Assembly: GCF_900185715.1 (NCBI RefSeq)
Contig: NZ_FYAS01000006.1
Location: 1 to 64,000 of the forward strand
Direction of reading: 5' to 3'
Origin: Allobosea sp. CS1GBMeth4
Lineage (GTDB): Bacteria; Pseudomonadota; Alphaproteobacteria; Rhizobiales; Beijerinckiaceae
DNA: 64,000 nt
Shown here: positions 1 through 9,531 of the stretch, one piece after another
Layout of the letters: every line of letters starts with the position of its first letter
Position numbering within the stretch: the stretch's first letter is position 1
Notes under the pieces: model-generated
The model's database searches: none
Seen by the model: the letters and a program-made list of their open reading frames with translations, nothing else
Told to the model about the DNA's origin: nothing
Program-made: the position numbers and the translations under genes

Positions 1-1
1 C

Positions 2-637
2 GCCGAGGCCGAGCCGGCGCCGCCGCTGCGGCCGTCGAGCGCGCTCGCCGCCGCCGATGCCCAGGAGCGCCCGCATGACGGGCCTTTCCTCGCCGGTGCC
101 GCCGCCGCCGGCCGGCTCGCGCATCTGCTGTTGCAGCTTCTGCCCGAGGTGCCAGCGGAGCGGCGCGCCGGCACCGCCCGGGCTCTGGCCGAGGCGCGCG
201 GCGGCTCTCTGCCGGAAGAGCGTCGCACTGGACTTGTCGAGGATGCGCTGGCGCTCATCGCCGCGCCGGAATTCGGCGGGCTGTTCGGCCCCGGCAGCCT
301 GGCCGAGGTGCCGATCGCCGGGGAGATCACGCTCGCGGACGGCGCCGCCCGACCGGTGCAGGGCCGGATCGACCGGCTCGCCGTCGGTGCGGACGAGGTG
401 GTGATCGCCGATTTCAAGACGGCCGCCCGCCCCCCGCGGGACGCCGCCGCGCTGCCCGCCTCGACGCTGGCGCAGCTCGCGGTCTATCGCCGGCTGGTCG
501 GGGAGATCTATCCGGGCCGCCGCATCCGGGCGGTGGCGATCTACACGGCGGGCCTGAAGCCGCTCGAACCCGGCCCCGATCTGCTCGATGCCGCCCTGGC
601 GTCTATGACGGATCAGCCCCGCTTCACCGGACGGTGA
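2..637 (+). CDS. addA: AddA-type double-strand-break repair helicase/nuclease, C-terminal part
   Basis: This is the 3' end of a gene that enters from the left edge; about 211 residues are visible. They carry a RecB-family nuclease signature: an IDRL motif followed by DFKT (acidic residue and lysine of the D-(D/E)xK core) and then a QLAVYRRL helix, as in the last domain of alphaproteobacterial AddA. AddAB resects broken DNA for RecA-dependent repair. The helicase domains lie outside the window, so assignment rests on the nuclease domain and on the thioredoxin gene that follows, a common order in Hyphomicrobiales. A RecB-like exonuclease of another subfamily is the alternative. Confidence 0.8.
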   Translation, partial: AEAEPAPPLRPSSALAAADAQERPHDGPFLAGAAAAGRLAHLLLQLLPEVPAERRAGTARALAEARGGSLPEERRTGLVEDALALIAAPEFGGLFGPGSLAEVPIAGEITLADGAARPVQGRIDRLAVGADEVVIADFKTAARPPRDAAALPASTLAQLAVYRRLVGEIYPGRRIRAVAIYTAGLKPLEPGPDLLDAALASMTDQPRFTGR

Positions 638-725
638 GCCAGCCTTGACCCTGTGCCCGCCCGTTCATAGCTTCGGCGATGAATGGCGGCGTTGTTGCCG
701 CGCGCGAATCGAAAGGCGGAAAGCC

Positions 726-1046
726 ATGGCGACGACCAAAGTGACCGATGCGAGCTTCGAGGCCGATGTCCTCAAATCCGCCGAGCCGGTGGTGGTCGAT
801 TTCTGGGCCGAATGGTGCGGCCCTTGCCGGATGATCGGCCCGGCGCTCGAGGAGATCGCCGGCGAGCTCAATGGCAAGGTCAAGATCGTCAAGATGAATG
901 TCGACGAGAACCAGCAGATCCCGGCCCAGTTCGGCATCCGCTCGATCCCGACGCTGATGCTGTTCAAGGACGGCAAGCTGGCCTCGCAGAAGGTCGGCGC
1001 CGCCCCCAAGAGCGATCTCTCGCGCTGGATTTCGGCCTCCGTCTGA
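726..1046 (+). CDS. trxA: Thioredoxin
   Basis: A 106-residue cytoplasmic thioredoxin, the normal length for the family. The redox-active WCGPC motif lies near residue 31, preceded by VVDFWAEW, and the cis-proline loop appears as [12 protein letters not shown]. It would reduce protein disulfides and feed ribonucleotide reductase, methionine sulfoxide reductase and PAPS reductase. The ATG at 726 is chosen because the fold begins there and a purine-rich GAAAGGCGGAAA stretch precedes it; the frame stays open further upstream but adds no thioredoxin sequence. It lies 88 bp after addA and ends just before a strong intrinsic terminator. Confidence 0.97.
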   Translation: MATTKVTDASFEADVLKSAEPVVVDFWAEWCGPCRMIGPALEEIAGELNGKVKIVKMNVDENQQIPAQFGIRSIPTLMLFKDGKLASQKVGAAPKSDLSRWISASV

Positions 1047-1069
1047 TCCGCTTAGGCGCGATTGCTTCG

Positions 1070-1102
1070 GGCCCCGCCTCTTCTGGAGGCGGGGCCTTTT
1101 TC
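1070..1102 (+). terminator. Rho-independent terminator of trxA
   Basis: A perfect 11-bp stem (GGCCCCGCCTC at 1070-1080 pairing with GAGGCGGGGCC at 1086-1096) with a five-base loop is followed at once by five T residues. It starts 23 bp after the trxA stop codon and is the clearest intrinsic terminator in the window. Confidence 0.93.
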
Positions 1103-1226
1103 ATGTCGGCCTCGGTCCGGACAGGCCGCGTCGGCGGCGCCGATCGCAATCCATCGCAGGGCGCTGAGCCTATTGATTCCGGCGTTCCGCTCCAGCCGGA
1201 ATGACGCGAGAGGTTGAAGGGCAACC

Positions 1227-1622
1227 TTACTTCGAGCGATTGTCGAGCGCGAAGGCGCCGGCGCCGGCGAAGACCAGATAGAAGAAGACGAAGCAGTAGA
1301 GGATCGCGGCATCGCCGCCGTTCAGCAGCGGATAGGCGCTGCGCGGCGCATGGAACACCCAGTAGGCATAGGCCATCTCGCCCGAGAGGATGAAGGCGAC
1401 GGGCCGCGTCCACAGGCCGATCAGGATCAGCAGGCCGCCGGCGGCCTCGAGGATCGCGCCGAACCAGAACAGCGTGAACAGCGCCGGCAATCCGCTCTGC
1501 GGCAGGGCCGGGAAGCCGAACAGCTTCTGCGTGCCGTGGAGGATGAAGATCAGCGCGGCCGCGATGCGCAGCAGTCCGAGCGCATGGGGCGCAAAGCGGT
1601 TGAGGGTGTTGAGAGCCTGCAT
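1227..1622 (-). CDS. DoxX family membrane protein
   Basis: A 131-residue protein with four hydrophobic segments, the usual size and topology of DoxX/DoxD-family inner-membrane proteins. Typical features are the first helix ending in FILHGTQKLFG, the GAILEAAGGLLILIGL helix and the FILSGEMAYAYW segment. Members are linked to oxidative-stress responses or quinone redox chemistry, but the exact role here is unknown. The ATG at 1622 is preferred because a GGAAGG ribosome-binding sequence precedes it; a longer frame from 1727 adds a low-complexity, non-membrane leader. The gene is convergent with trxA and divergent from the PBP gene. Confidence 0.88.
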   Translation of the reverse strand: MQALNTLNRFAPHALGLLRIAAALIFILHGTQKLFGFPALPQSGLPALFTLFWFGAILEAAGGLLILIGLWTRPVAFILSGEMAYAYWVFHAPRSAYPLLNGGDAAILYCFVFFYLVFAGAGAFALDNRSK

Positions 1623-1932
1623 GGGCAGCTGCCTTCCGTCCGGTGTCGAATTGGAAAATTTCGCTAAGTGATTGGGGTTGCAGGCGAAGAATGCCGTTCT
1701 TGCCGCGCTGGGCTTGTCTCTGCGCAAGAAGCGTCGATCAAGTCACGTTTTCGTTTGCGATGCCGCAAAATCGCCGGGCGGCAAATCCGCAACAGCCGGC
1801 CTTTCGTTCACCATTGTGGAAAAATCGCCGGAATCGGGCTTAACCACCCCTTAAAAGCGCCATGTTTGAATCCTGTCTGGACATCGTCGTGCTGCCGATC
1901 GCAGCACGGTGGCGGGGCCTGAACGGGGCGGG
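1623..1932. other. Intergenic region between doxX and the PBP1A gene
   Basis: This 310-bp divergent spacer must hold the promoters of both flanking genes. It is visibly richer in A/T than the coding sequence (1640-1860). The only structure seen is a small inverted repeat, TTTGCG/CGCAAA with a four-base spacer, at 1754-1769. No short gene or RNA is recognised. Confidence 0.5.
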
Positions 1933-4080
1933 ATGAACGACCGGTCGAGACGAGGCGGTGAGCGGCGCGAGCCGTCTTTCGAGCGTGCGCGCGACGACTA
2001 CGAGCGCGACGACGGCTATCTGCGCCTGTCTGCGGAGGACCGCCCCTATCGCGGAGGAAGGAACCCGGTGGCACCGCGCCAGCAACCGCGCCGCCAGCAG
2101 AACGAGCGCGGCAAGGGCCGCAAGCAGCGCCGCAGGCGCGGCTCCTTTCTCGGCCGGATCTTCTACTGGGGCGTCGTCCTTGGGCTCTGGGCCGTGCTCG
2201 GCCTCGGCGGCGTCATCGCCTATCACGCGGCGCAATTGCCGCCGATCGACCAGCTCACCGTGCCGAAGCGGCCGCCGAACATCGCCATTCTCGCCGCCGA
2301 CGGCACGCTGCTCGCCAATCGCGGCGAGACCGGCGGGCGCACCATCACCATCGGCGAGGTGCCGCCCTATCTGCCCAAGGCCTTCGTCGCGATCGAGGAC
2401 CGGCGCTTCTACGAGCATTTCGGCATCGATCCGATCGGCCTGACCCGCGCCGTCGTCAACAACCTGACCAGGCGCGGCGGCGTCCAGGGCGGCTCGACCC
2501 TGACCCAGCAGCTCGCCAAGAACCTGTTCCTGACCCAGGAGCGCACCGCCGCGCGCAAGATCCAGGAGGCGATCCTCTCGCTCTGGCTGGAACGGACCTA
2601 CACCAAGGACCAGATCCTCGAGCTCTACCTCAACCGGGTCTATTTCGGCTCGGGCGCCTATGGCGTCGAGGCGGCGGCTCAGCGCTATTTCAACAAATCG
2701 GCCCGCTCGGTCTCGGTCGCCGAGGCGGCGATGCTCGCCGGCCTGGTCCAGGCGCCCTCGCGGCTCGCGCCGAACCGCAATCCCGAGGCGGCGGAGAAGC
2801 GCGCCCAGCTGGTGATCTCGGCGATGGCCGAGCAGGGGCTGATCTCGCAGGCCACGGCCAAGACCGCGCTCGGGGCGCCGGCCGAGGTGCCGGAGCGCGT
2901 CGGCGCCGGCTCGGTCAACTACGCCGCCGACTATGTCATGGACGTGCTCGACGATTTCATCGGCGCGATCGAGGGCGACGTCACGGTCCTGACCACTGTC
3001 GACACCAGGCTGCAGTCCAGTGCCGAGACGATCCTGGTCGAGGCGCTCGCGGCGCAGGGAGGCAAGCTCAACGCCTCGCAGGGCGCGGTGGTCTCGCTGG
3101 CGCCGGACGGCGCGATCCGCGCGCTGATCGGCGGGCGCGACTACACCAAGAGCCAGTTCAACCGCGCCACGGCCGCGCATCGCCAGCCGGGCTCCTCCTT
3201 CAAGCCCTTCGTCTATCTCACCGCGATCGAGAAGGGCATGACGCCGGACACGATCCGCGACGATTCCCCGGTCTCGATCAAGGGCTGGGAGCCGGAGAAT
3301 TTCTCCCGCAGCTTCCGCGGCCCGGTGACGCTGCAGACCGCCTTTGCCCATTCGCTGAACACCGTCGTGGCACGCCTGATCCAGGAGGTGACGCCGCGCG
3401 AGGTCGTGCGCACGGCCCAGCGCCTCGGCATCAACTCGTCCTTGCAGGCCAATCCGTCGCTGTCGCTCGGCACCTCGGAAGTGACGCCGCTGGAGATGAG
3501 CGCGGCCTATGCCAGCTTCGCCAATGGCGGCCAGTCGGTGCTGCCCTATGTGATCCGCGAGGTCAAATCGACGAGCGGCAAGGTCATCTACGCCCGCAAG
3601 GCGAACAATTTCGGCCCGGTGATCCAGCCGCAGACGCTCGCGATGATGAATTCGATGTTCCATGCGGTGATGACCGGCGGCACCGGCAGCAAGGTCAGCA
3701 TTCCCGGCTGGGAGGTCGGCGGCAAGTCGGGCACGACGCAGGATTATCGCGACGCCTGGTTCGTCGGCTTCACCGGCCGCCTCGTCACCGCCGTCTGGGT
3801 CGGCAACGACGACAATTCGGCGATGAAGCGCGTCACCGGCTCCGGCCTGCCCGCCGAGATCTGGGGCAAGTACATGAAGGCCGCCCATGTCGGCCAGCAG
3901 CCGGTGCCGCTGCCGGGCGGGCTCTGGCAGTCGGCGCCGAAATCGATCTTCGACACGGGCGAGCCGGTCGCCGGCGTCGCGGCCTCGCCGCGGACCCAGC
4001 CCGCCGCCTCCGGCGATCGCGCCTGGACGCCGCCGCCGGCGCAGGAGAAGAACTTCTTCGAGCGCCTGTTCGGCGGGTAG
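1933..4080 (+). CDS. Penicillin-binding protein 1A (bifunctional transglycosylase/transpeptidase)
   Basis: About 715 residues. A basic, low-complexity cytoplasmic tail (about 1-70) is followed by one membrane anchor (about 75-100), then a GT51 glycosyltransferase domain with EDRRFYEHFG and GGSTLTQQLAKNLFL, and a class A transpeptidase domain with SSFKP (active-site Ser), SLN and KSGTT motifs. It polymerises and cross-links peptidoglycan at the outer face of the inner membrane. ATG 1933, preceded by a G-rich GGGGCGGG, is preferred to an in-frame GTG at 1909. The C-terminus ends in a short Pro-rich tail. Gene numbering (mrcA/ponA/pbpC) cannot be settled from sequence. Confidence 0.95.
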   Translation: MNDRSRRGGERREPSFERARDDYERDDGYLRLSAEDRPYRGGRNPVAPRQQPRRQQNERGKGRKQRRRRGSFLGRIFYWGVVLGLWAVLGLGGVIAYHAAQLPPIDQLTVPKRPPNIAILAADGTLLANRGETGGRTITIGEVPPYLPKAFVAIEDRRFYEHFGIDPIGLTRAVVNNLTRRGGVQGGSTLTQQLAKNLFLTQERTAARKIQEAILSLWLERTYTKDQILELYLNRVYFGSGAYGVEAAAQRYFNKSARSVSVAEAAMLAGLVQAPSRLAPNRNPEAAEKRAQLVISAMAEQGLISQATAKTALGAPAEVPERVGAGSVNYAADYVMDVLDDFIGAIEGDVTVLTTVDTRLQSSAETILVEALAAQGGKLNASQGAVVSLAPDGAIRALIGGRDYTKSQFNRATAAHRQPGSSFKPFVYLTAIEKGMTPDTIRDDSPVSIKGWEPENFSRSFRGPVTLQTAFAHSLNTVVARLIQEVTPREVVRTAQRLGINSSLQANPSLSLGTSEVTPLEMSAAYASFANGGQSVLPYVIREVKSTSGKVIYARKANNFGPVIQPQTLAMMNSMFHAVMTGGTGSKVSIPGWEVGGKSGTTQDYRDAWFVGFTGRLVTAVWVGNDDNSAMKRVTGSGLPAEIWGKYMKAAHVGQQPVPLPGGLWQSAPKSIFDTGEPVAGVAASPRTQPAASGDRAWTPPPAQEKNFFERLFGG

Positions 4081-4084
4081 CAGC

Positions 4085-4172
4085 CGTCATTGCGAGGAGC
4101 ATAGCGACGACGCAATCCAGGAGCGGCAGCGCGCTACGTCCCCTGGATCGCTTCGTTACGCTCGCAGTGACG
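4085..4172. repeat. Palindromic intergenic repeat, GTCATTGCGAG family, copy 1
   Basis: The 88-bp spacer between the convergent PBP and hrpB genes is an imperfect palindrome. CGTCATTGCGAG at the left end pairs, with one mismatch, with CTCGCAGTGACG at the right end, and an inner CAATCCAGG/CCTGGATCG pair lies between. Related copies are at 37516-37600 and 52104-52190. Repeats of this look are dispersed in rhizobial genomes; here it could also end transcription from both sides. Confidence 0.85.
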
Positions 4173-4181
4173 TTGTAGCTT

Positions 4182-6680
4182 CTACGTCCCGCGCGGCTTG
4201 GCCCGGGTCGTCGGGGGCGCGGCGGCCGGATCGTCCGGCCAGGGATGGCGCGGATAGCGTCCCTTCATCTCGGCTTTCACCGCGGCCCAGGAGCCGCGCC
4301 AGAAACCCGGCAGGTCGCGCGTCACCTGGATCGGCCGGTGCGCGGGCGACAGGAGCTCCAGCACCAGCGGCACGCGTCCGCCGGCGAGCGACGGGTGCTG
4401 CGCCAGCCCGAACAGTTCCTGCACCCGCACCGAGATCGTCGGCCCGGCCTCGGCGCCGTAGTCCACGGCGAGCTGGGAGCCGGTCGGTGCGGTGAAATGC
4501 GTCGGCGCCTCCGCGTCGAGCCGTCGCTTCAACTCCCAGGGTAGGAGGGTCGCCAGCGCCGCATCGAGGTCTCCCGGGGCGATCGCCGCCAGCGAGCTCC
4601 GTCCGACGATGTGCGGCGCGAGCCAGTCCCCGGCGGTTTCGGCGAGCCCGCGATCGGACAGGTCGGGCCAACCGCTCCCGTCTCCCTCCGCTGCCCGCAG
4701 GAAGCCGACGCGCTCGCGCAATTGCACCTGTCCCCTGCTCCAGGGCAGCAGATCGATGCCGAGCGCGGCGATCCCCCTCGCCAGCACTTCGGCATTCTCC
4801 GGCGAAGCCGCGACCGGCAAGGGCCGCTCGGCCAGCACCAGCGCCCCATAGGTCCGGGCGGCCCGCGCCCGCAGCGCGCGCGTCGGCCGGTCGAACACGG
4901 TCTCGCTGCGCTCCGTCAGCGCGATCCGGACCAGGCCGGAGGCGGCGAGCGCGGCGATCTCGGCTTCGCTGATCGCCGCGGCGCTGAGGATGCGGGCCTG
5001 CTGCGCGCTTCCCGTCATCTCGCCCACGACGAGATAGGGCTCGCGCGCCAGCCGCTGGCCCGGATCGAGCGCGGCGCCCCGGCCATTGGCGAGCAGATAC
5101 TGGCCCGAGCCGGGCTGGCGTGCCTTGGCGACGCGGTCGGGGAAGGCGAGGGCCAGGAGGAAGCCGGGCGAGAGCGGCTGGTCCCCCCCCGCCGATACCC
5201 TGCTCGCGGCCTGCCTCGCCCAGCCTTCGGCCAGGCGACGCATATCGCCGGCGCGGCCGCCGCGTTCGCGCCCGAAGCGTTCCAACCGCTCGGCGAGATC
5301 GATCGCCTCGCCGCCGAGCCCGCGCTCGACCAGCAGCCCGGCCAGGAGCGCGGCAGGCCCGGCCTGGCGATATGCGGCCGCGCCGACGACCATATGCGCC
5401 AGCCGCGGCGGCAACGGCAGCGCCTGCAGCGCCTTGCCGCCGGCTGTGATGCGCCCGTCGGGAGCGAGCGCGTCGAGGCTCTCCAGCAGCGCCCGCGCCT
5501 CCTTCAGCGCCGGCGCCGGCGGCGGATCGAGGAAGGCCAGCCGTGTCGGGTCGGACACGCCCCAGGCGGCGCAGTCGAGCAGGAGCGGGGCGAGATCGGC
5601 CGAGAGGATCTCCGGGCGGGCGAAAGCCTCGAGCGCGCCGTTGGCCGCCTCTTCCCAGAGCCGGTAGCAGATGCCGGGCTCGATGCGGCCGGCGCGGCCG
5701 CGGCGCTGGTCGCAGGCCGCCCGGCTGGCGCGCTGGGTGACGAGCCGGGTGACGCCGATATCGGGCTCGTAGAGCGGTACGCGGGCGAGGCCCGAATCGA
5801 TGACGACGCGCACGCCCTCGATCGTCAGCGAGGTCTCGGCGATCGAGGTCGCGAGCACGACCTTGCGTCTGCCCCTGGGCGCCGGCAGCACGGCGCGGTC
5901 CTGCGCCGCCTGATCCAGCGCGCCGTAGAGCGGCGCGATCTCGATCGCCGGATCGCGGATCGTCTCGCGCAGGCGCTCCTCGACCCGCCTGATCTCGCCT
6001 TGGCCCGGCAGGAAGACGAGCAGCGAGCCGCTCTGCTCGTTCAGCGCCTGCAGCACCGCCTGCGTGACCTGATCCTCGATCCGCTTCTGCGGATCGCGGC
6101 CGAGATAGCGCGTTTCGACCGGATGGGCCCGGCCCTCGCTCTCGATCACCGGGGCGTCGCCGAGCAGCCTCGCGACGCGCGCGCCGTCGAGCGTCGCCGA
6201 CATCACCAGGATGCGTAAGGTCTCGCGCAGCCCGGCCTGGGCATCGAGCGCCAGCGCCAGGCCGAAATCGGCGTCGAGCGAGCGCTCGTGGAACTCGTCG
6301 AACAGCACGGCGGCGACGCCGTCGAGCGCGGGATCGTCGAGGATCATCCGTGCGAAGACGCCCTCGGTGACGACCTCGACCCGCGTCTTCGGCCCGATCT
6401 TCGAGCCGAGTCGGACGCGCAGGCCGACCGTTTCGCCGACGCGCTCGCCCAGCGTCTGCGCCATGCGGCCGGCGGCGCCGCGTGCCGCCAGCCGCCGCGG
6501 CTCCAGCACGATCAGCTTGCCGCCTTTCGCCCAGGGCTCGTCGAGCAGGGCGAGCGGCACGCGCGTCGTCTTGCCGGCGCCGGGCGGGGCGACGAGCACG
6601 GCGTTCGGCCGCTCGCGCAGCGCCGCGGCGAGCGGAGCGAGAACGGCGTCGATCGGGAGGGGCGTGTCGAAAGCGCGCAT
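4182..6680 (-). CDS. hrpB: ATP-dependent helicase HrpB
   Basis: An 832-residue DEAH/RHA-type helicase, normal HrpB length. Seen in order: Walker A in PPGAGKTTRVPLALL (about residue 35), motif II as DEFHERS, motif III SATLDG, motif V-like ATSIAETSLTIEGV, and motif VI QRRGRAGRIEPG. The RHA (HA2) region and the HrpB C-terminal domain follow. HrpB proteins are widespread in proteobacteria but their RNA target is poorly defined. ATG 6680 is preferred because the conserved N-terminus starts there; the frame extends to 6740 with a non-conserved Ala/Pro leader. Its stop codon lies 10 bp from a palindromic repeat shared with the convergent PBP gene. Confidence 0.93.
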   Translation of the reverse strand: MRAFDTPLPIDAVLAPLAAALRERPNAVLVAPPGAGKTTRVPLALLDEPWAKGGKLIVLEPRRLAARGAAGRMAQTLGERVGETVGLRVRLGSKIGPKTRVEVVTEGVFARMILDDPALDGVAAVLFDEFHERSLDADFGLALALDAQAGLRETLRILVMSATLDGARVARLLGDAPVIESEGRAHPVETRYLGRDPQKRIEDQVTQAVLQALNEQSGSLLVFLPGQGEIRRVEERLRETIRDPAIEIAPLYGALDQAAQDRAVLPAPRGRRKVVLATSIAETSLTIEGVRVVIDSGLARVPLYEPDIGVTRLVTQRASRAACDQRRGRAGRIEPGICYRLWEEAANGALEAFARPEILSADLAPLLLDCAAWGVSDPTRLAFLDPPPAPALKEARALLESLDALAPDGRITAGGKALQALPLPPRLAHMVVGAAAYRQAGPAALLAGLLVERGLGGEAIDLAERLERFGRERGGRAGDMRRLAEGWARQAASRVSAGGDQPLSPGFLLALAFPDRVAKARQPGSGQYLLANGRGAALDPGQRLAREPYLVVGEMTGSAQQARILSAAAISEAEIAALAASGLVRIALTERSETVFDRPTRALRARAARTYGALVLAERPLPVAASPENAEVLARGIAALGIDLLPWSRGQVQLRERVGFLRAAEGDGSGWPDLSDRGLAETAGDWLAPHIVGRSSLAAIAPGDLDAALATLLPWELKRRLDAEAPTHFTAPTGSQLAVDYGAEAGPTISVRVQELFGLAQHPSLAGGRVPLVLELLSPAHRPIQVTRDLPGFWRGSWAAVKAEMKGRYPRHPWPDDPAAAPPTTRAKPRGT

Positions 6681-6760
6681 GCCGGCGCGATGTGGCGCAG
6701 GCGGCGGCGCGGCGCAAGCCGGCTCAGGCCGATCTCTCACCAGCCCTGCGCGGAAAAGGC

Positions 6761-6800
6761 CCCGTCATTCCGGGGCTCCCGCCTGCCCCGCAATGACGGG
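6761..6800. repeat. Short palindromic repeat, GTCATTCCGGGG family
   Basis: A 15-bp arm CCCGTCATTCCGGGG (6761-6775) faces CCCCGCAATGACGGG (6786-6800) across a ten-base loop, with a single mismatch. It separates the same-strand amidotransferase (upstream) and hrpB genes and matches the ends of the larger elements at 9332, 42496 and 52521. Confidence 0.75.
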
Positions 6801-6820
6801 AGTGGCTCCGAGGCGCCGTC

Positions 6821-7609
6821 TCAGGCCGCCTGCCGCAACCCGACCTCGAAGGGCATCATCTGGACCGTGCCGGCCCTGACCGACACCAGGCTGTTGCAGG
6901 GCAGGGCCTGCCAGCAGTCGCGGGCGGCGTCGACCGGCTCGGAGGCGATGACGACGGCGTCGCCGCGATCGCAGAGATAGAGCGTCGGCGGCCTGGCGTC
7001 GGAGGACCAGCGCACCGCATGGATCGTCTCGCCGTCGGCGAGCGCCGCGGCGCAGCGCAGGGGCTCGCGCACGCCGGCCTCGTGCATCAGCGCAAGCGCG
7101 TCGCCGAGCGCGCCGGCCAGGGCCTCCCCGGGCGTGGCGCCCTCGGCGATGCGCGCCAGCGCCAGCAGGAACAGCGCCTCGGAATCGGTGGTGCCGACGC
7201 GGGCTTCGTAGAGCGCGTCGGGGATCAGGCTCTCGAGCCTGCGCTTGATCAACGCATAGCCGCCGACCTGGCCGTTATGCATGAACAGGTGCCGGCCATG
7301 GACGAAGGGGTGGCAGTTCGCCCGCGTCGAGGCCGTGCCGGTGGCCGCTCGCACATGGGCGAAGAACAGGTGCGAGCGCACCAGGCGCGCGATCGAGAGC
7401 AGGTTCTCGTCAGACCAGGCCGGTCTGATCTCGCGGTACTGGCCGGGCTCGGCCCGCTCGCCATACCAGCCGACGCCGAAGCCGTCGCCATTGGTGCCGG
7501 TCTTGGCCTCCTCGGCATGCAGCGACTGGTGGATCAGCGAATGGCAGGGCGAGGCGATGAAGTCCTCGAGGAAGACGGGCGCGCCGGCATAGGCGAGGAA
7601 ACGGCACAT
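6821..7609 (-). CDS. Class II glutamine amidotransferase (EgtC/YafJ-like)
   Basis: 262 residues beginning MCRFLAYAG, so the catalytic N-terminal nucleophile is Cys2 after Met removal, the hallmark of Ntn-type glutaminase domains. Other family marks are NGDGFGVGWY, HVRAATGT, NCHPF and FMHNGQVGGY. The protein is a stand-alone glutaminase or gamma-glutamyl hydrolase fold, like YafJ or EgtC (the ergothioneine gamma-glutamyl amidohydrolase). No egtB or egtD is nearby, so an ergothioneine role is not supported by context. The substrate is unknown. The start codon is fixed by the required Cys2. Confidence 0.88.
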   Translation of the reverse strand: MCRFLAYAGAPVFLEDFIASPCHSLIHQSLHAEEAKTGTNGDGFGVGWYGERAEPGQYREIRPAWSDENLLSIARLVRSHLFFAHVRAATGTASTRANCHPFVHGRHLFMHNGQVGGYALIKRRLESLIPDALYEARVGTTDSEALFLLALARIAEGATPGEALAGALGDALALMHEAGVREPLRCAAALADGETIHAVRWSSDARPPTLYLCDRGDAVVIASEPVDAARDCWQALPCNSLVSVRAGTVQMMPFEVGLRQAA

Positions 7610-7907
7610 GATGGTCCCGAATCAGCCGCGGACGAGACGCCGCAAGGGAAAAATAGTCCACGAGGGTGAACGCCGGCATAATAATACATCTCTCCCAGGG
7701 GGCATCCGCACGAGCGGCGAGGCCGCGCCGCTCCGGCTCCAGCCCGAAAGATTGTCGGGACCGGGATCCTCGGTCTCGGGAACCCTCGTGACCATGGGCG
7801 CCTGGAGCGGCCGCGCGATTGCGGGCTGCACGCCCTTGCTATAACCGTCGCGACGAGGGTGGCGACGACGTCCCGCGGCAAGCGGGCAGGGAAGGGGCCG
7901 ATTTTTC

Positions 7908-9320
7908 ATGCTGACGAAGCTCGCCGGCGCGGCGCTCCTGTTCCTTCTCCTCCCCGAGGCCGCCTTCGCTGCCGGCGATATCGGCGGCGCGAGCATGGGC
8001 GTCGCCTGGGCCCTGCCCTTCGCCGGCATGCTGCTCTCGATCGCCCTCGGGCCGGTGCTGTTTCCGCATTTCTGGGAGCTGAACTACGGCAAGTTCGCGG
8101 CCTTCTGGGCCGTGCTTGTGGTGGTGCCGCTGCTTGTCTTCCGCGGCGTCGATCCGGCGCTCGGCGCGCTGCTGCACACGGCACTGCTCGAATACATCCC
8201 CTTCATCATCCTGCTCTTCGCGCTCTTCACCATCGCCGGCGGCATCCTCATCACCGGCAACCTGCACGGCACCCCGGCCACGAACACGGCGCTGCTCGCG
8301 ATCGGAACGCTGATGGCGAGCTTCGTCGGCACCACCGGCGCCTCGATCATCATGATCCGCCCGGTGCTGCGCGCCAACGACAACCGGCGCTTCAACGTCC
8401 ACGTCGTCGTCTTCTTCATCTTCCTGGTCTCGAATATCGGCGGCTCGCTGACGCCGCTCGGCGACCCGCCGCTCTTCCTCGGCTTCCTGCGCGGCGTCTC
8501 GTTCTTCTGGACGACGACGCATCTGCTGCCGGAGACGCTGTTCGCCGTCGCCGTCCTGCTGGCGCTGTTCTACGGGCTCGACACCTATTACTTCCGCAAG
8601 GAGGAGACCTATCCGCCGCTGCGCGACCCGACGCCGGATCGCGCCATCAAGCTGTTCGGCAAGGTCAACATCCTCCTGCTCGGCGGCGTCATCCTCGCCA
8701 TCCTGATGTCGGCGAACTGGAAGCCGGGCGTTGTCTTCGACATCTATGGGGTTCATGTCGAGCTGCAGAACCTCGTGCGCGACATCGTCCTGCTCGGACT
8801 CGCCGGGCTCTCGCTCGTCCTGACGCCGAAGCCGGTGCGCGCCGGCAACGAGTTTTCCTGGGGGCCGATCAAGGAGGTTGCCAAGCTCTTCGCCGGCATC
8901 TTCGCCTGCATCATCCCGGTCCTGGCCATGCTTCAGGCCGGGCGCGACGGCGCCTTCGCCCCGCTGGTGGCGCTGGTCAGCCATGCCGACGGCAGCGCCA
9001 ACAACCTCGCCTATTTCTGGCTGACCGGCGGCCTCTCCTCCTTCCTCGACAACGCCCCGACCTATCTCGTCTTCTTCGAGCTCGCCGGCGGCAATCCGCA
9101 GATGCTGATGACGGCCGGCGCCCTGACGCTGACCGCGATCTCGGCGGGCGCCGTCTTCATGGGCGCCAATACCTATATCGGCAACGCCCCCAACTTCATG
9201 GTCTACGCCATCGCCAAGGACCGGAAGGTCGCGATGCCGAGCTTCTTCGGCTACATGCTCTGGTCGGGCGCGATCCTGATCCCGCTCTTCCTGCTGCAGA
9301 CGCTGATCTTCTTCCGCTGA
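7908..9320 (+). CDS. Sodium:proton antiporter (NhaD-like / ion transporter superfamily)
   Basis: 470 residues with an N-terminal hydrophobic segment ending in AFA and about 11-12 membrane helices. The stretch GTTGASIIMIRPVLRANDN and the loop SNIGGSLTPLGDPPLFLGF are characteristic of NhaD-type antiporters within the ion-transporter superfamily, and the second half repeats FLDNAPTYLVFFE and AGAVFMGANTYIGNAPNFM. It probably exchanges Na+ or Li+ for protons across the inner membrane. ATG 7908 is preceded by GGGAAGGGGCC. Transcribed alone, between an amidotransferase on the other strand and a repeat-filled gap. Confidence 0.85.
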   Translation: MLTKLAGAALLFLLLPEAAFAAGDIGGASMGVAWALPFAGMLLSIALGPVLFPHFWELNYGKFAAFWAVLVVVPLLVFRGVDPALGALLHTALLEYIPFIILLFALFTIAGGILITGNLHGTPATNTALLAIGTLMASFVGTTGASIIMIRPVLRANDNRRFNVHVVVFFIFLVSNIGGSLTPLGDPPLFLGFLRGVSFFWTTTHLLPETLFAVAVLLALFYGLDTYYFRKEETYPPLRDPTPDRAIKLFGKVNILLLGGVILAILMSANWKPGVVFDIYGVHVELQNLVRDIVLLGLAGLSLVLTPKPVRAGNEFSWGPIKEVAKLFAGIFACIIPVLAMLQAGRDGAFAPLVALVSHADGSANNLAYFWLTGGLSSFLDNAPTYLVFFELAGGNPQMLMTAGALTLTAISAGAVFMGANTYIGNAPNFMVYAIAKDRKVAMPSFFGYMLWSGAILIPLFLLQTLIFFR

Positions 9321-9331
9321 GGCATCGGGCT

Positions 9332-9469
9332 GTCATTCCGGGGCTTCGCGCAGCGAAGAGCCCGGAACCCATATCCGCCGTCCCTGCCGAACAGGCGCAC
9401 GACCATCGCCTTCCCGGCCATCGTCGTGGCCATGGTTCCGGGCTCGGCCTGCGGCCGCCCCGGACTGAC
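9332..9469. repeat. Composite palindromic repeat, GTCATTCCGGGGC family, copy 1
   Basis: Outer arms GTCATTCCGGGGC (9332-9344) and GCCCCGGACTGAC (9457-9469) enclose inner arms around GAGCCCGGAACCCAT and ATGGTTCCGGGCTCG. It fills the spacer between the antiporter and efflux genes. Related copies lie at 42496-42705 and 52521-52667. Confidence 0.8.
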
Positions 9470-9531
9470 GGTGCGGTTCCGTCCTGGGCCGACATGGTCT
9501 AAACCGCGGCGATCGATCAGAGACCCTCGTC

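Noticed and set aside
1840-3888. 682-residue open frame antisense to the PBP1A gene
   Set aside because: It mirrors the codon pattern of the strong PBP1A gene in GC-rich DNA, has Arg/Asp/Gly-rich composition and no domain.
6821-7609. EgtC of ergothioneine synthesis
   Set aside because: The fold fits, but egtA, egtB and egtD are not nearby, so the more general amidotransferase call is kept.
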